From: Pseudocercospora fijiensis CIRAD86
Lineage: Eukaryota > Ascomycota > Dothideomycetes > Mycosphaerellales > Mycosphaerellaceae
NCBI RefSeq assembly: GCF_000340215.1
Contig: NW_006921534.1
Location: forward strand, 62,001-126,000
Direction: 5' to 3'
DNA length: 64,000 nucleotides
Shown: piece by piece, positions 10,989 to 23,577 of the stretch
Layout of the letters: each line of letters starts with the position of its first letter
Position numbering within the stretch: the first letter of the stretch is position 1
The notes under the pieces: model-generated
The model's input: only the letters and a program-made list of their open reading frames with translations
Told to the model about the DNA's origin: nothing
Database searches by the model: none
Made by a program: the position numbers and the translations under genes

Positions 10989-11503
10989 GTGCCCTATAGT
11001 ATACTAAAAGTTTTAAGTTGTTCCTCTATCGGACCGTAGGATAAGTAAACCTAAAAAGTATTACTAGTAGGTCTATTATTAAAGGTAAAAGTCCTTACTA
11101 GGCGATAGGCGGAGTAATACGAGATATAGGGTAAGGTTTATAGTAGCCTTCTATAATAGCGAAGGAAGGCTATTTAATTAGATAGTTAGCTAGGTTCTAA
11201 TAATATTTAATTAATATCGGGTAGATAGGTTAGCTAGATTTCGGGAAAGGATACCTCGTATACTTAATATAAGACTAAAAGTATAGCTAAGAAGATAGGT
11301 AAATCCCTACTTACGGAACCGGAGGATAAGGGATAGGGAAATATATATCCTATATATTTCTTAACTAGAAGCGCTCTATCGCGTTCTAACGGAGCGAGGG
11401 CCGTATCGCTAGTTATAGCTAATTAGCTAGACGCGGGCGCGGTCGAGATACGACTTAGAATATAAACGCCTTCTTACTTTAATATTTCTTAAGCGCTTTA
11501 TCG

Positions 11504-12845
11504 TATCCTAGCGAAGCGGCTTACTAACTAGAAGCGCTTCGTCGTATCCTAACGAAGCGGCTTAACGATATCCTTATCCTTACTACGACTACTAAGACGT
11601 ATAAATTCTTCCTCGAATATAGCGATATAACGTAAAAACTAGTCGATAGCGTAGTTAGTCTAATAAGCGATAATTATTAGTAGATCTCCCTTATTCTAGT
11701 TCTCGAGTATTACTTTAATAGCTTATATAGAGATATAGGTCTTACTAGTACTAGGTAGGCCTTAAATAATAGTAAGACGCGCCGTTAGAATATAACGGAG
11801 CGCTTTTAGTTAGGAGGCGTCTAGAGTACTATTAGGCTTAGAAGGCTAGTACTTAACTATATTAATATTCTCGAAGCTCTCGTTAGAGTTATTAACTAGA
11901 ATAGAGCTTAGATCTCGCTTCGGCTATACTTTAATATACTTAGACGCCGAAATATAAGGCTATATACTAACGAGGTGCTCTAATAAAAGGAAACCCTCGC
12001 GTATTATATACTAAAGGCTAAGTAAGATATACCGATTAGCTTCGAAAAGTCCGCTACGGTCCTCTACTATAAGATATTCTATAGTAGGATCTAGCTCTAA
12101 CTCCTCGGGACGGGTAAAGGCAAGATTAAGCTTAGGTAGATTCTACTAAAGTCCCTCTAGTAGTCGAGCGGTAATAGTAGCGATAATAGCGCGAGATACG
12201 AACTTATTATTTATTAGTATAAGAACGACTAAGCTACCGGCGATAAGGCGCTTTAACTATTCCTATAGAACTTTCTTACTAGTACGGAGGAGACTAAAAG
12301 TAATATAGATAGTAAAGCTATATATAGATAAAGTCGCGCTATAGATATAAACCTACTTAGGTTAGTATATAATAGGCGGCGCGTTAAAGGGGTAAAGGCG
12401 AGACTAACCTTCGTATAGATACCGACTTTGCTATTAAATACGTCCTTAGCGATATATAGAGTATAGCGAGTTATTAAAACTACTTCGCGAAGGCCGTAGA
12501 GGGTATCTTCGCGGTTCCTATAGAACTTTCTTACTAGTATAGAGGAGACTAAAAGTAACGCGGACGGCGAAGCTATATATAAATAAAGTCGCGCTATAAA
12601 TATAAACCTACTTAGGTTAGTATATAACGGGCGGCGTATTAAAAGGGTAAAGGCGAGACTAACCTTAGTATAGATACCGACTTTACTATTAAATATATCC
12701 TTAGCGGTATATAGAGTATAGCGAGTTATTAAGACTACTTCGCGAAAGCCGTAGAGAGTATCTTCGCGATATAGCTTATAAAGAGTACTCTAAGAGAATA
12801 GTTCTATAAGGGAGGCGATAAATAGTAAATAGAGCTAGTCGATAT
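11504..12845 (-). pseudogene. Helicase relic Z, copy A3
   Basis: Colinear with Z of A1 at an offset of about 6289 bp. The Walker A region is near 11739-11764. It has the same 3' truncation at the 41-bp repeat and the same internal duplication. Confidence 0.6.
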
Positions 12846-13490
12846 CGCGCGTAAGGGCGAGCGTTCCTATCGCTAGTTATAGCTAATTAGCCCGTAGCCC
12901 TTACTATATCGCTAGTTATAGCTAATTAGCCTAATATAGGCATAGTCGAGATACGACTAAGAATGCGACCGCCTTCTTATTTAGCTCGTAATATATATAG
13001 GCGGCTTACGAGTAGGCGTAAGAATATATTCTTTTATATTTTCGATATTATAATATTAAATAAATAGAGAATAGTTCTATAAGGGAGGCGATAAATAGTA
13101 AATAGAGCTCGTCGACGTCGCGCGCGAGAGCGAGCGTTCCTATCGCTAGTTATAGCTAATTAGCCCGCGGCTCTTACTATATCGCTAGTTATAGCTAATT
13201 AGCCTAACGTAGGCGTAGTCGAAATACAACTAAGAATATAACTACCTTCTTATTTAGCTCGTAATATACGTAGGTAGCCTACGAGTAGGCGCGAGAATAT
13301 ATTCTTTTATATCTTCGATATTATAATATCGAATAAATAGAGAATAGTTCTATAAGGGAGGCGATAAATAGTAAATAGAGCTCGTCGACGTTATACGCGA
13401 GAGCGAGCGTTCTTATCGCTAGTTATAGCTAATTAGCCCGCGGCCCTTATTATATCGCTAGTTATAGCTAATTAGCCCGACGCCGGCGCC
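12790..13490 (+). repeat. 273-bp subterminal repeats (A3)
   Basis: Same organisation as in A1, with more C-to-T and G-to-A changes. Confidence 0.8.
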
Positions 13491-13511
13491 CTACTATATA
13501 CCCGCTATACG

Positions 13512-13529
13512 CCTAACCCTAACTCTAAA
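13512..13529 (+). repeat. Interstitial telomeric tract, end of A3
   Basis: cctaaccctaactctaaa, one mismatch from the other tracts, followed by gtgccctatagt and the start of A4 at 13542. Confidence 0.93.
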
Positions 13530-13541
13530 GTGCCCTATAGT

Positions 13542-14668
13542 ACCTATATTAACCTTAGGTATTACGGTATCGAACCCTAGGCGCTCGATCTTAGTAGAAT
13601 CGCTAAAAAGCTATAGATATAGACGCGCGCTACCGGTAGTAAGGATAATATTATTAATATAGGCGATACGCGCCTTATTATTAGTAAAGTTATCTAGGCG
13701 TAGGCTAGTCCCTAGATTTATATTACCGCGCTTAGATAAAATATCGAACGTCTTAAGTATAGTATCTAAATCGGTATTACCTTATATACGCTATATCTCC
13801 GTAGTAGTAGATCTATCGTATAGACCCTTCTTAACGAGGTTTAGTAATATCTCTATAATATTACTTATACGCTCTTCCTACTCTTTAGTATTTACTCGGC
13901 TAGCCTTCGGGTCGATATAGACTAGGGTAGTAGTAGTAGCGACGCGGGAGATCCTTATCGGCTCGAGTAATAGGTTAACTAAGGCGTTATTATTCTTATT
14001 CTTTATCTTATTATATAGGTATAAGAGTAGTAGTCCTTAATAGAGGTCTTCTCCGTATATCTCTAGTTCTAGAACTAGGTAGACTAGCTAGAGAGTAGGT
14101 CTATAAAGCGTAGTAGGAGTGCCTACGAAGAACGTAGGAATATACGCTAGATCTAGCCGATCGATTATAGGATCGAGAGAGTCTAGAATAACCTTTATCT
14201 TCTATACGGCGTAGATATAGATAAAGGCTATACGCTTTAGGTTACCCTTAACGGTATCGGGATAGCGCGGGCTTATAAGAGCGCGATCTACCTTATCGTC
14301 GTCCTCTACTATTATACTCTTAACCTTAATCTAGCCTTTAGTAAAGCTAGAGATAGTCTTAAGGATCTTATTCGGCGTAAGCTAGAGTCGGTAGCTCTAC
14401 TAGTTACCGCTATCTTTCTCGTCGATATCTATCTTATCGACGTCGTTATTAGGGTCTTACTCTACTATATCGTCTAAACCTTAGGCGTCTTCGCTATCGC
14501 TAACGTATTCTAATAAAACGGGCTATTTACCCTTACGCTTAGTCGGTCTAGCTTTATACCGAGTACCCGCTAGGGGTCTAGCGTACTTAGCCGACGCGCT
14601 CTTATATTTACTAAATATTCGCTATAATAACTTAGTACTATTCTAGAGAGGAGAATTAAGAATATAGA
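13542..14668 (-). pseudogene. Gene relic R (unknown, acidic linker, C-terminus cut off)
   Basis: A frame of about 375 codons is interrupted only by TAA/TAG. The first 60 residues are basic (segment KARPTKRKGK), then an Asp/Glu-rich linker, then a globular part ending at the unit boundary at 13542, where the frame is cut by the A3 terminus. I recognise no family. A cluster of TTTAGGTAC palindromes lies just upstream of the presumed start near 14668. The broken C-terminus is the direct evidence that A4 is truncated on its left. Confidence 0.5.
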
Positions 14669-14863
14669 AACTTTAGGCATATACCTAAATTATAAACCTT
14701 CGAAGAAACTTTAGGTACGTACCTATTTAATATATAGAATAGGTATATACCTAAAGTTTTATTTTTAGAGTTAACTTAAGGCGTATACCTAAATCGTAGT
14801 ATTTTAAGGAAACTTTAGGTACGTACCTATTTAACGCGTAGAATAGGTATATACCTAAAGTTT
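14668..14863. promoter_or_regulatory. Cluster of TTTAGGTAC palindromes between Q and R
   Basis: Three sites: a single one at 14668-14690, and two paired sites (14706-14759 and 14809-14863). In each paired site AAACTTTAGGTACGTACC on the left faces its inverted copy about 30 bp away, so each can form a hairpin. The cluster sits immediately upstream of R and downstream of Q. Confidence 0.65.
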
Positions 14864-14869
14864 TATCTT

Positions 14870-15433
14870 TTAAGTAGAATCGATATAACGGTAAAGGAAA
14901 AAAAGAATAAAAAAAGGGGGTATACTTAGGCCTGTTATACTTACGACGCGATATAAGTAGAAATACTTAAACGCTAGCTCGAGCTTCGTTATTATACGTA
15001 CGAACTAGTCGCCGACTAGGATCTCTATAGCTCTTACGGTAGTCTCGTTCTTAATAGATCTAGCGGAGTAGGCGGCTATATAGATACCTTAACTATAGGA
15101 TAGGGCCGTTACTACGCTACGGGTCTTGTCTATAATGTCCTTAAAGCTATTAACGCGACCTTCCTTAAACCTCTACTCGGCTAGGTTAAGCTTATCTTAG
15201 TCTATCTCTATACCGATAGTCTTGTCCTACTTAGCTTTAGTTAACTTCTTAGGCGTATTAGCGGTCTTAGCCTTCTTTACTAGCGACTCTTTCGGGAAAG
15301 GATCGCCGAGGCTAAGTAGTATAGTATACTACTTCTTAGCAGTAGACGTCGGGGTTTGCGATAGGTCGCTTAGCGGACTAGTACCTAATTTGCGCTTACG
15401 CGCGCTAGGGATAAGTAGGGAACTTATAGCTAT
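14870..15433 (-). pseudogene. Gene relic Q (small basic protein, unknown)
   Basis: About 187 codons from an ATA (former ATG) at 15433 to a TAA at 14870-14872, with only RIP-type stops between. The N-terminus is basic (SARKRKLG), followed by a Lys-rich, Ser/Thr/Pro-rich linker and a C-terminal domain of about 90 residues. No family is recognised. It is divergent from P across a 400-bp gap that contains two palindromes of the shared type. The open plus-strand frame at 15222-15452 is its antisense shadow. Confidence 0.5.
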
Positions 15434-15498
15434 AGTTTTTTCGCGATTATAGTAATATATTTCTTTTGAAAATAGTTTAACTATTAGTATTTTTAAAG

Positions 15499-15520
15499 AA
15501 ACTTTAGGTATATACCTATT
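15499..15520. promoter_or_regulatory. TTTAGGTAC palindrome upstream of Q
   Basis: aaactttaggtatatacct, about 65 bp upstream of the presumed Q start. Confidence 0.5.
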
Positions 15521-15748
15521 CTAGTACTAGTAATAGTAAGTGCTACGGAAGGTTACAATTAATATTTAAGTTAAGAAGAGGGAGCAGGTTTGTAAAAGAA
15601 GAAAAGTTACGTTACGTACGGACTACGTATTCCCCGCTAGCGGCATTCGCCGCGTCTAATAGCGATATTTGCTTTAAACCCTAAGCCGCACTAGTATTAG
15701 GTAATAGCCTATAAGGTTATATAAGGTTATATAAGGTATAATATAAGG

Positions 15749-15774
15749 AAATTTTAGGTGCGTACCTAAAGTTC
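15749..15774. promoter_or_regulatory. TTTAGGTAC palindrome upstream of P
   Basis: attttaggtgcgtacctaaa, about 65 bp upstream of the presumed P start at 15839. It follows three short direct repeats of ataaggttat. Confidence 0.5.
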
Positions 15775-15838
15775 TATTAAACGCTTATAATTGCTACTTA
15801 CTATAATAACCTTATACTACTATCTAACTAAGGCGAGG

Positions 15839-17422
15839 ATATCGTTCTCTAAACTGTCGATCGAGCTAAAGGATTAAATCCTACGCTACCTAGTAAACGT
15901 TAGGCATAGAGACTATAAAGTCTAGGTTGCTTATAACTATAGTATAGATAGGGAGTAGTAGATATAATATAAGCGCTAGCCGGCGGGGTTCGGTATCGAT
16001 AGTTAGACTCGAACTATCGTATAGGATTAGATATATACGGCGGTCCTAGTCGCTCTCTATATTAACGGTAGTCCCGAATTGCGACTCTTATTATATATGC
16101 CTATACTTACTAACTATAGCGACGAAGCGGTTCGGATAGTAATAGCGAGTATACGGCCTAGTCTCCGGTTTAGCGAGGTCGTAATTAAGACGAAGTCGGA
16201 TCCTCCTTTACCTATTAAGAAGCGCAAACGCTACTTCTCGTTATTGCTAGTATAGAGTTTAACGATATATATCTATATACTCTCGATTATATAAGGTAGT
16301 TACTTACTACCTTATTATCCTTAGCGGCTAGCGCCGACGCCCGAGAATATACTATAGGAGACGTCTTATAAGGTATTAATTAATACGAGTAGCTATAATA
16401 ATAGTAGGCCTAGTACGATAGTACAATTATTAGCCGTATTTAGACCGCTATATAGTCTCGGGAATAACCTTTACCTATACGATAGAGAACGTAGTTAAAG
16501 GAGGCTCGACGAATATATTAACTTAAGCTCGGAGAGTATACTAAGGTAGTAGTCGCGGTCTATATACGACTAATTGCTATTCGTTAAGTACCTCGTAGAC
16601 AACCTCTACTTAAGTTATTATAATACATTCTTTAGGTATCGTAGCTCGGCGTTAGTATCTCTACGACTCTACGACGTCGCCCTCGTATATTTCCGGTTTG
16701 TATAGACCTTACGTTCTAGACTCTAGGATATACGAGATAAGGATCGGCGGTAGTTAAAAGACATATAGCAAAGTGCGGATAGATTAGCGGTATATACTAG
16801 ATTTTACTTAATATCGGTCGCACTCGTATACGGCGGTTTTATATATAATATTCTAGTTTCTCGCGCGGTATAGCTACGGTCGCCGGATTATAGGAAGCAC
16901 TAGTATTTATATTAGATTATTACCGATCTAGGTAATAAGACTAAAGGTATATTTAGCCTTAAGCGTTATACTCGGTATAGACTCGATAAGAAAACTTAGC
17001 TATTAATATAGTATCGCTTCTTAGTTTATTACTATCTACCGGACTTTAACGTTACAATAGCGGATATTAAGGCACTTCGCTATAACCTTAAACTACTATA
17101 TAGCGAGATAGAGTACGAGATTGGAATCGGGGCATTTAACCTCGAAGATAATATTAAAGTCTTAGGAACGATTATATATTAGTAGCGCTATAGTATCGCC
17201 TACCTAGCGAACGGTATAGTAGATATAACTCTAATCGAACTTCTAAAGGGGGAGGAGGCGTACGATAACGATATTACGCTCGTCGTACTATAGCGACTAA
17301 GTATAGCGAAGGAACGCGAGCTACTAGTAATAGAAGAGGGTACGGCTACTCTACGTAAAGTATCGATAGAGGAAGAGAACCCTACGCTACTTAAAGGTAA
17401 TGTTCTTAGATTAGGTATATAA
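15839..17422 (+). pseudogene. Gene relic P (F-box-like N-terminus, otherwise unknown)
   Basis: About 527 codons from an ATA (former ATG) at 15839 to TAA at 17420-17422, broken only by TAA/TAG. The first residues read MSFSKLSIELKDQILRYLVN, which has the spacing of an F-box core (L-x-x-E-L-x-x-x-I-L-x-x-L). After a basic linker (PPLPIKKRKRY) comes a long, helix-rich C-terminal region of about 350 residues with no motif I can name. The F-box call rests on this short pattern alone. It is divergent from Q and upstream of X on the same strand. Confidence 0.45.
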
Positions 17423-17479
17423 TACTACGATTATAGAAATAGTCTCCGTAATATTAAATTATATAAATAATTACATAAG

Positions 17480-17880
17480 CATATAAATAAGTAACAACGT
17501 CTTTATTTAATTAATTATAGTCCTTCTAGCTTATACAACTACGTAATAATTTCGTTCCTTAAGTAGTTAACTATATAAAGAATTTAGGGCCTATTAAGTA
17601 AAGTTAGTCTACCTCGTTATCGTCCTCGATAACCCTATAGTATATATAAGGGTTAAGAGCTATAGTAATCTATATATTAAGTAGATAGTATAATAGAATA
17701 TCTAGCGGTATTCTATAGCTCCGAGTAAATATAGATCGCTATATATAGTAGTAGAAAACGCCTCTTCTAAGATACTAATTTCCGACTTTATAGGTCGAGA
17801 TTTCTACCTATACTACGAGGCTCTATCTCTAATAGTATAGTATAGCTTCCGGATAAAGAGAGGTTAGTACTATATAGCAA
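17480..17880 (-). pseudogene. Possible small minus-strand coding relic
   Basis: The 700-bp gap between P and the next palindrome contains a minus-strand frame of about 115 codons with only RIP-type stops. A second minus frame is nearly as open, so I cannot choose between them and it may be chance. No family is recognised. Confidence 0.2.
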
Positions 17881-18133
17881 TTTTGTTATTCTAAGCATAT
17901 AGAACAATAATAGTATAATAGAATCCTATTATTCTCGACGCTAGTCTAGCAAAGTCGATAAAGTAATAAACCTAGATTATACGCTATTATATATAATAGG
18001 CTATCTGTTTATTTAGTAGTATACTAGTCGCTCGCTATTTAATCTTATTTAAGCGCTATCTACTTAGTTAACCGGCCTATATCTACTTCTTTAACTATAC
18101 GATTAAATATTATAGAGACTATACGCAAATAAA

Positions 18134-18188
18134 GGAACTTTAGGTATATACCTATTCTACGTATTAAATAGGTACGTACCTAAAGTTT
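18134..18188. promoter_or_regulatory. Paired TTTAGGTAC palindrome upstream of X
   Basis: aactttaggtatatacctat on the left faces the inverted copy ataggtacgtacctaaagtt, the same hairpin layout as the two sites upstream of R. It lies roughly 130-200 bp upstream of the presumed X start. Confidence 0.6.
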
Positions 18189-18314
18189 CTTTATTAGTAT
18201 ACACTTATTATATAACTACGGTTTTAGGTATACGCCCGAAGTTTTTGCTATTATCGGCGCTATCTAGTAGCCGTATTAAGCAGTAGCTATACCTAGTATT
18301 CGGCTAGCCTTACC

Positions 18315-21300
18315 TTACTATTTCGCGACGGAATCTACTCGTTGTTATCGTCGTCGTCGGTAGACGTAGAGTTACTATTATCTAGCCCTCTTAGTCGCTA
18401 AATCTATCGTATCGCTATAAAGTAGTTAATAAGATCTTCGCTAATTATCTACTATCCTTAATTATAGAGTAGATTAGGAGTATAGCGGTATATTATATAA
18501 AGTTAGTTCTTCTTTTTTACGGTACTAACGAGCGACTAATACTACGAGATAGTACTATTCTAGATAAGGTTACTCGCGCTAACTAGGATAGTAGCTACCT
18601 ACTTTACCTAGTATTAAGCGGTAGTACTAGGTATTTTCTTCTATCGAACGGCTTAATAGATTTTACTTTTATCGTAAGTAAGGAGGATGCGTATCTAATT
18701 TATTATATAACGCTCTATACTATACTTAAACTATTACGTAATGTCTAGGTAATCCCGACTAAGTAAAGCAAGTATATCGAAATAGTACCTCGCCTACCTA
18801 CGCTATAGTCGGCGTTCCTAGCTATCGCGGCGAAAACCGTCGTCCTAGTTAAAGAGTAGCTAAAGGCAGGTTTACTAGATAGCGGTAAATAAGGTAAAGC
18901 CGCCTTTTATAGCGTTACTACTACTACCCCGGGCGACGACAATATTAGGTTTTCTACCTATTATTTAATATACGAGGTCGTATAAAAAGCTATAGAGACT
19001 AGCTCTCTCTTTATCGGTAACTTCCTCCGAGAAGAAGTAGCGTAATCGTATCTAATCCCCTAGGCGCTTATCGGGCTTTAGGAGTATATAGAGTATATAG
19101 CTAGTATAGTAGTATCTATATACCTAGCTTAATCGCTAAAGCGCCTATTTAACGATACCTAGGTACTAATCCGAGTTATTATCCTCTTCTAAGTCGTTAC
19201 CCTTACGCTCCCTATACGCTACTCGATATATTTAGTAGATAGTAACGAATTAGTCGATCGTCTCCTTTATATAGTTATAGAAAGCTTACTCTAGCCTTCC
19301 TAAACTAGTAGTCTAGAGCTAGCTACGGAGGAAGTCGATAGTATAGGCAGTCTACTAGAGCGCGGTAGTATAGAAGCGTAGTTAAACCTAGTTAAAAAGA
19401 TCGGCTAGGAGCTAGGCGGCGTACGTAGTACGGAGGCTTACTATAATATTTAAATCCCGACGACTTCCTTTCTACTCTCTATCGCCCGCGCCTAACTAGT
19501 CGTAACGATTATAAGAGAGTCTATACTTTATACTAAAGGAACTACTATTATAGGTCGTAGTTAGTAAGTCGAATAGTATATTAAGTATTACCGACGTAGA
19601 GGCTTCCTTAACGGCGTAGGTTATACGATTAAGTTAGACGGTATTTACGCCTACGTTAACGGACCTTTACGAAAGGACTATATATATTATAAAGAGCTAG
19701 CGGTTTAACTATAAACGTATAAAGTCGACGACGTACTTACTCTTAAGTATAAAGAAAGGCTAGTAAGTGCGACGCCTATCTACTCCCTCGATTAGGCTTA
19801 GGCGAGTTATAGGTAGATTAGGCTAATAGAGTAGGTCCTAGTAAGTATAAACCTCTCCTCGTATACTAAAAGGAACGGTACTCGAGGCGTAGCTATCTAG
19901 CGTATTATATACCTATATAATTTCCGCTTTAAAGGCGTCTAAGATACGAGCTCGGCGAAATATAGTATCTCGGGTAATAAGGGAAGTAACGGTAGCTACC
20001 TAGTCGATAGTAGACTAGGAGAATATAAGAAGCGGTAGTATTAACTAACTAAAAATAGGTTCTACTATTTAGTTAATAAACGCGAAGAGATCCTTCGATA
20101 TATTATATCCTTAGAAGAAGCCGATACTACTAAGCCGCTCTACGGACTTATAGAGTAGTTTGCCTTAGATACTATAAGCCTCTTATATACCGAACTACTA
20201 GTATACTTAAGGATGCTCGATACTAAGGCCGCTAGTCTTCGTAATACTATAGGCTATTCGGTAAAAGGCGATAAGTAGAGATACTACTACGTCTTCGACT
20301 ACTAGTCTAGTAGAAATGTCTTCCTACGCGAGGTCGAACTAAGCGCGGTCTATATTATAATATATAGGGTTAAACTAGCGCTCGAGGGACTAATCGAGGA
20401 GTTCTTTAAGCTCTAGGGGAGTCTATACCTCTAGACGGATTTTAGTCCTATACTATATAATAACTAGTTCTATATACCGCTAATATATATTTAAGTCTCG
20501 ACGTAACCGACGTTCGATACCCTACTATAAACAATATAGTCGTAGTATAGCTACGTCGACTATAGGGTCTTAATTTACCGGTAGCAGATCTATAATATTA
20601 TAAGAGATTTTACTAACGTTACGATTATTACCTTCTACGCCTTATTTCTATCGAGTATATACGCGATTATATACTTACTAGAAGGATAGGAGATAATATA
20701 CGAGCACTCGAGAAGGATAAGTATCGCGAAGCGTAGGAATAAGGATAGTATTAATAAAGTAAGCCTATTTACGCTTGTTTATATAATAGCGACGTTACCG
20801 GTCGATCTTCCGATTTCGATTCGCTTTAGAGAGTAGAAGGTTAGGGAAGAAAAGGTACGTATTAAACCTAGAAGCATCGAGTCTAGTCGCGATCCGTATA
20901 TACTTATAGCGTTCGGGTCGTATCGGAGAGCGGCCTACTAGTATATACTACTCGTAAGTAATAGTCTTTATAAAGCGAGGCGTATAGAATAACCGAATAC
21001 CGGCTCTATAGGTCGTAAGTAAAGTTATAGGGAGGAGAAGTGCGTTAATATCCTAGTATCGAGTAATATAAAATAGCTAATTAGTAAATATAAGATACAA
21101 CTTCTCGAGTAATAGGACCGTAGAAGGTATCCCGTTAATCTACCTAGCGAGGAGTCTACGCTAGTCGACGCCTCGGAGCTACTTATATATATACGTCGGG
21201 AGCTTACTATACTCTACGACGTACGTAAGTATATCTAGGAGCTAGTAAAGTTAACTTTAGGCGAAGGTAGCGATAGTACCCTTAGTAACAAATTCTACGA

Positions 21301-22203
21301 GTATAACTTTAGATAGTATCGGCTCCTCTTCTTCCGCGTTCGTATCCTAGTCTTAGGAATACTTATAAGAGCAACTATCTACGGCGAGCGCTTAGTAAAG
21401 TACTATCCGACTATAAGGGGTCGATATAATAGGTAGATTATCTAGTTCCTCGTCGGAATTAACCCTAGCGTCGCTACTCGAAGAACTACTTAAATCCGAT
21501 TAGATTAAACTACTAGTTACCGAAGGTACTCGCGAGCTTTTAAGCGTAACGTCGCTATTATCGTCTCGACTCTACTAACCTCGTAGTAGCGTAGGTCGTA
21601 GCGGTAGTAGGGGTTCTAGTAAAGTAGGGCGCGGGTTACGCCCTCTAGGATTTAGCTAGATACGTAGTAGGAGCCCGCGTTATAGCTATAATAGCTAAGC
21701 TCTAAAACAAGGCCTTTATAAGCTCTCTTTTAAATTAGACCTAGTAATACTATCTCTTAATCTAGATAGGCTTCGCCTTAAGCTAGGGCTAGGAATACTA
21801 TCTCTAGAATTAGACTTAGATATACTTGCGCTTACGATCGGTCGACTACGCTATACTAAGGCTAGTAGTTAATTCGTCTTATCTCTTAAAGTAGGTAATA
21901 AGAGGCTCTCTAGAATAGGAGGGAAGGAGAGACTTCTTCGAGAAGTCGGCGAAGTAGGTTAAGTAGTAGACTTCGAAGCTAGTAATAGGGGAGAATAAGC
22001 TACGCTTACTTAGGAGTCTAGCTTAGGCGGCGTCGTAGGTAACGAGGGGCTCTCTAAAATAGGAGGGAAGAAGAGACTTCTTTAAGGAGTCGGCGAAGTA
22101 GGTTAAGTAGTAGACTTCGAAGCTAGTAATAGGGAAGAATAAGCTACGCTTCCTTAGGAGTTAGGCTTAGGCGGCGTCGCTAGTATAGAAGCTAGTAGAG
22201 AAG
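18315..22203 (+). pseudogene. Gene relic X, copy A4 (about 1,270 codons, unknown)
   Basis: The most complete X. The frame can be followed from about 18315 to the 30-bp minisatellite, with TAA/TAG at places where Gln or Trp fit. Segments such as PLYGLIEWFALD (Trp restored) and GERLVKYYPTIRGR are shared with A1. The last third is rich in Gln, Arg and Ser and includes the 143-bp duplication. I recognise no domain. A paired palindrome lies upstream and Y converges from the right. The exact start and any introns are unknown. Confidence 0.5.
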
Positions 22204-22503
22204 GCGTCGCTAGTATAGAAGCTAGCTAGGAAGGCGTCGCTAGTATAGAAGCTAGCTAGGGAGGTATCGCTAGTATAGAAGCTAGCTAGGGAGGTATCGC
22301 TAGTATAGAAGCTAGCTAGGGAGGTATCGCTAGTATAGAAGCTAGCGCGGGAGGTATCGCTAGTATAGAAGCTAGCGCGGGAGATATCGCTAGTATAGAA
22401 GCTAGCTAGGGAGGTATCGCTAGTATAGAAGCTAGCTAGGGAGGTATCGCTAGTATAGAAGCTAGTACGGGAGGTATCGCTAGTATAGAAGCTAGCGCTA
22501 GTA
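22174..22503 (+). repeat. 30-bp minisatellite, 11 copies (A4)
   Basis: Eleven units with the core tcgctagtatagaagctagc at the meeting point of X and Y. Confidence 0.95.
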
Positions 22504-23230
22504 GGGATTATACTATAGCGGACGAAGGGGATCTAGTAGCTATCGGAGCGGGATAGTAAACTATTCTATATAGGGTAAGAGGACCTATATACGAAGGGAG
22601 AGTATTAGATAGATATACTAGTTAAGTACTATCTATTTTAGGGAGAAGGGGACGTAGAGGAGCCCGCCGAATAGCTAACCGAGGCTAGTCGTAGGTAGGG
22701 ATAGCCTATACGATCGATTGTTAAACGATAGACGTAGAAGTACTATCCCTTAGAGTAGAGCTAGCGGCGTTAGCTCTAGCGAATTAATCGACTACCGCGA
22801 TAATATCGTTAATCTTAAGCTAGTTAATATAGGTAGCGAGGAGCTATAGCCTATCTCTAGTATTTATATATAGCGCTATCTATAAAGAGAGCGGTAGTAG
22901 TCGTAGTACTAGGAGAAGTAGCCGTCCCTAACTAGCTAAATAGTACTAACTTTAGAGTGTTTAACTACCTACTACGCCTATTTAGCTACAAAGTAGAGGG
23001 TTAATATAGGGGATAGATTAGATAGCCGAGGAGGTAGACGATATAGCGGCTAGATATAGTAGTAGCGCAGACGAAGAAGATACTACGCCTAGGTCTTACT
23101 CGGCTTACTATACTTTCTTCTAGGCTTATTATAGAGCCGTACTCGCTAACTTCCTCGCGGTACGTTCGGCCTTCTTCTTCCGCTCTTCCTCTTTAGTACC
23201 GAGTAGCTTACGCTATCCTTTAGGCGGTAT
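22174..23230 (-). pseudogene. Gene relic Y, copy A4 (start codon lost)
   Basis: Third copy of Y, colinear with A1, with ATG changed to ATA at 23230-23228. Its repeat tail covers 11 minisatellite units. A hairpin with the shared palindrome lies at 23507-23577. Confidence 0.45.
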
Positions 23231-23506
23231 CGTATTAATTCCGTTAATAGCGGAGGGCAAAGCTTATATATAAGCCGCGCTAATAAGTATAGAATTCGAG
23301 GAGGTAGTAGTTCTATCTCGTAGAAACTACTAATACTAGAAAGGGCTACCCCTTTCTAGCGATACATTTTATATATAAGAGAGTAAGGAATAGTAGCGTA
23401 GTATATTTTGCGTATAAAGTAGTATATATAAGCAGGTTCGTATACTGCCTACGGCCTTCCTATAAACGTTATAAAACCTAAAGTCTAGTAATTAAAGGAT
23501 ACTATA

Positions 23507-23577
23507 AACAACTTAAAACTTTAGGTACGTACCTAAAACTAGGCGTTTTAGGTACGTACTAAAAGTTTTAAGTTGTT
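23507..23577. promoter_or_regulatory. Hairpin with perfect TTTAGGTACGTACCTAAA palindrome (A4)
   Basis: Counterpart of the A1 and A2 hairpins, with the 18-bp palindrome perfect at 23520-23537. Confidence 0.6.

Larger units (their letters stand above)
7254..11000 (+). mobile_element. Repeat unit A2, left-truncated inside the 30-bp minisatellite
   Basis: A 3747-bp copy that starts in the minisatellite and runs colinearly with 3510-7253 of A1 to the same AGTGCCCTATAGT end. It therefore lacks X and has five minisatellite units, Y, the hairpin, Z, the 273-bp repeats and the telomeric tract. The left boundary abuts the A1 end without filler. Confidence 0.85.
11001..13541 (+). mobile_element. Repeat unit A3, left-truncated inside the hairpin
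   Basis: The shortest copy, 2541 bp. It starts within the right arm of the hairpin (atactaaaagttttaagttg) and is colinear with 4714-7253 of A1. It contains only Z, the 273-bp repeats and the telomeric tract. It is more strongly RIP-mutated than A2: several CG pairs kept elsewhere read TA here. Confidence 0.85.

Noticed and set aside
15222..15452. 76-residue open plus frame
   Set aside because: It is antisense to relic Q, whose frame is longer and has a protein-like composition.
18315..22203. Relic X as a RecQ-type telomere-linked helicase
   Set aside because: This would fit a subtelomere, but no RecQ motifs I-VI could be found in the X frame.
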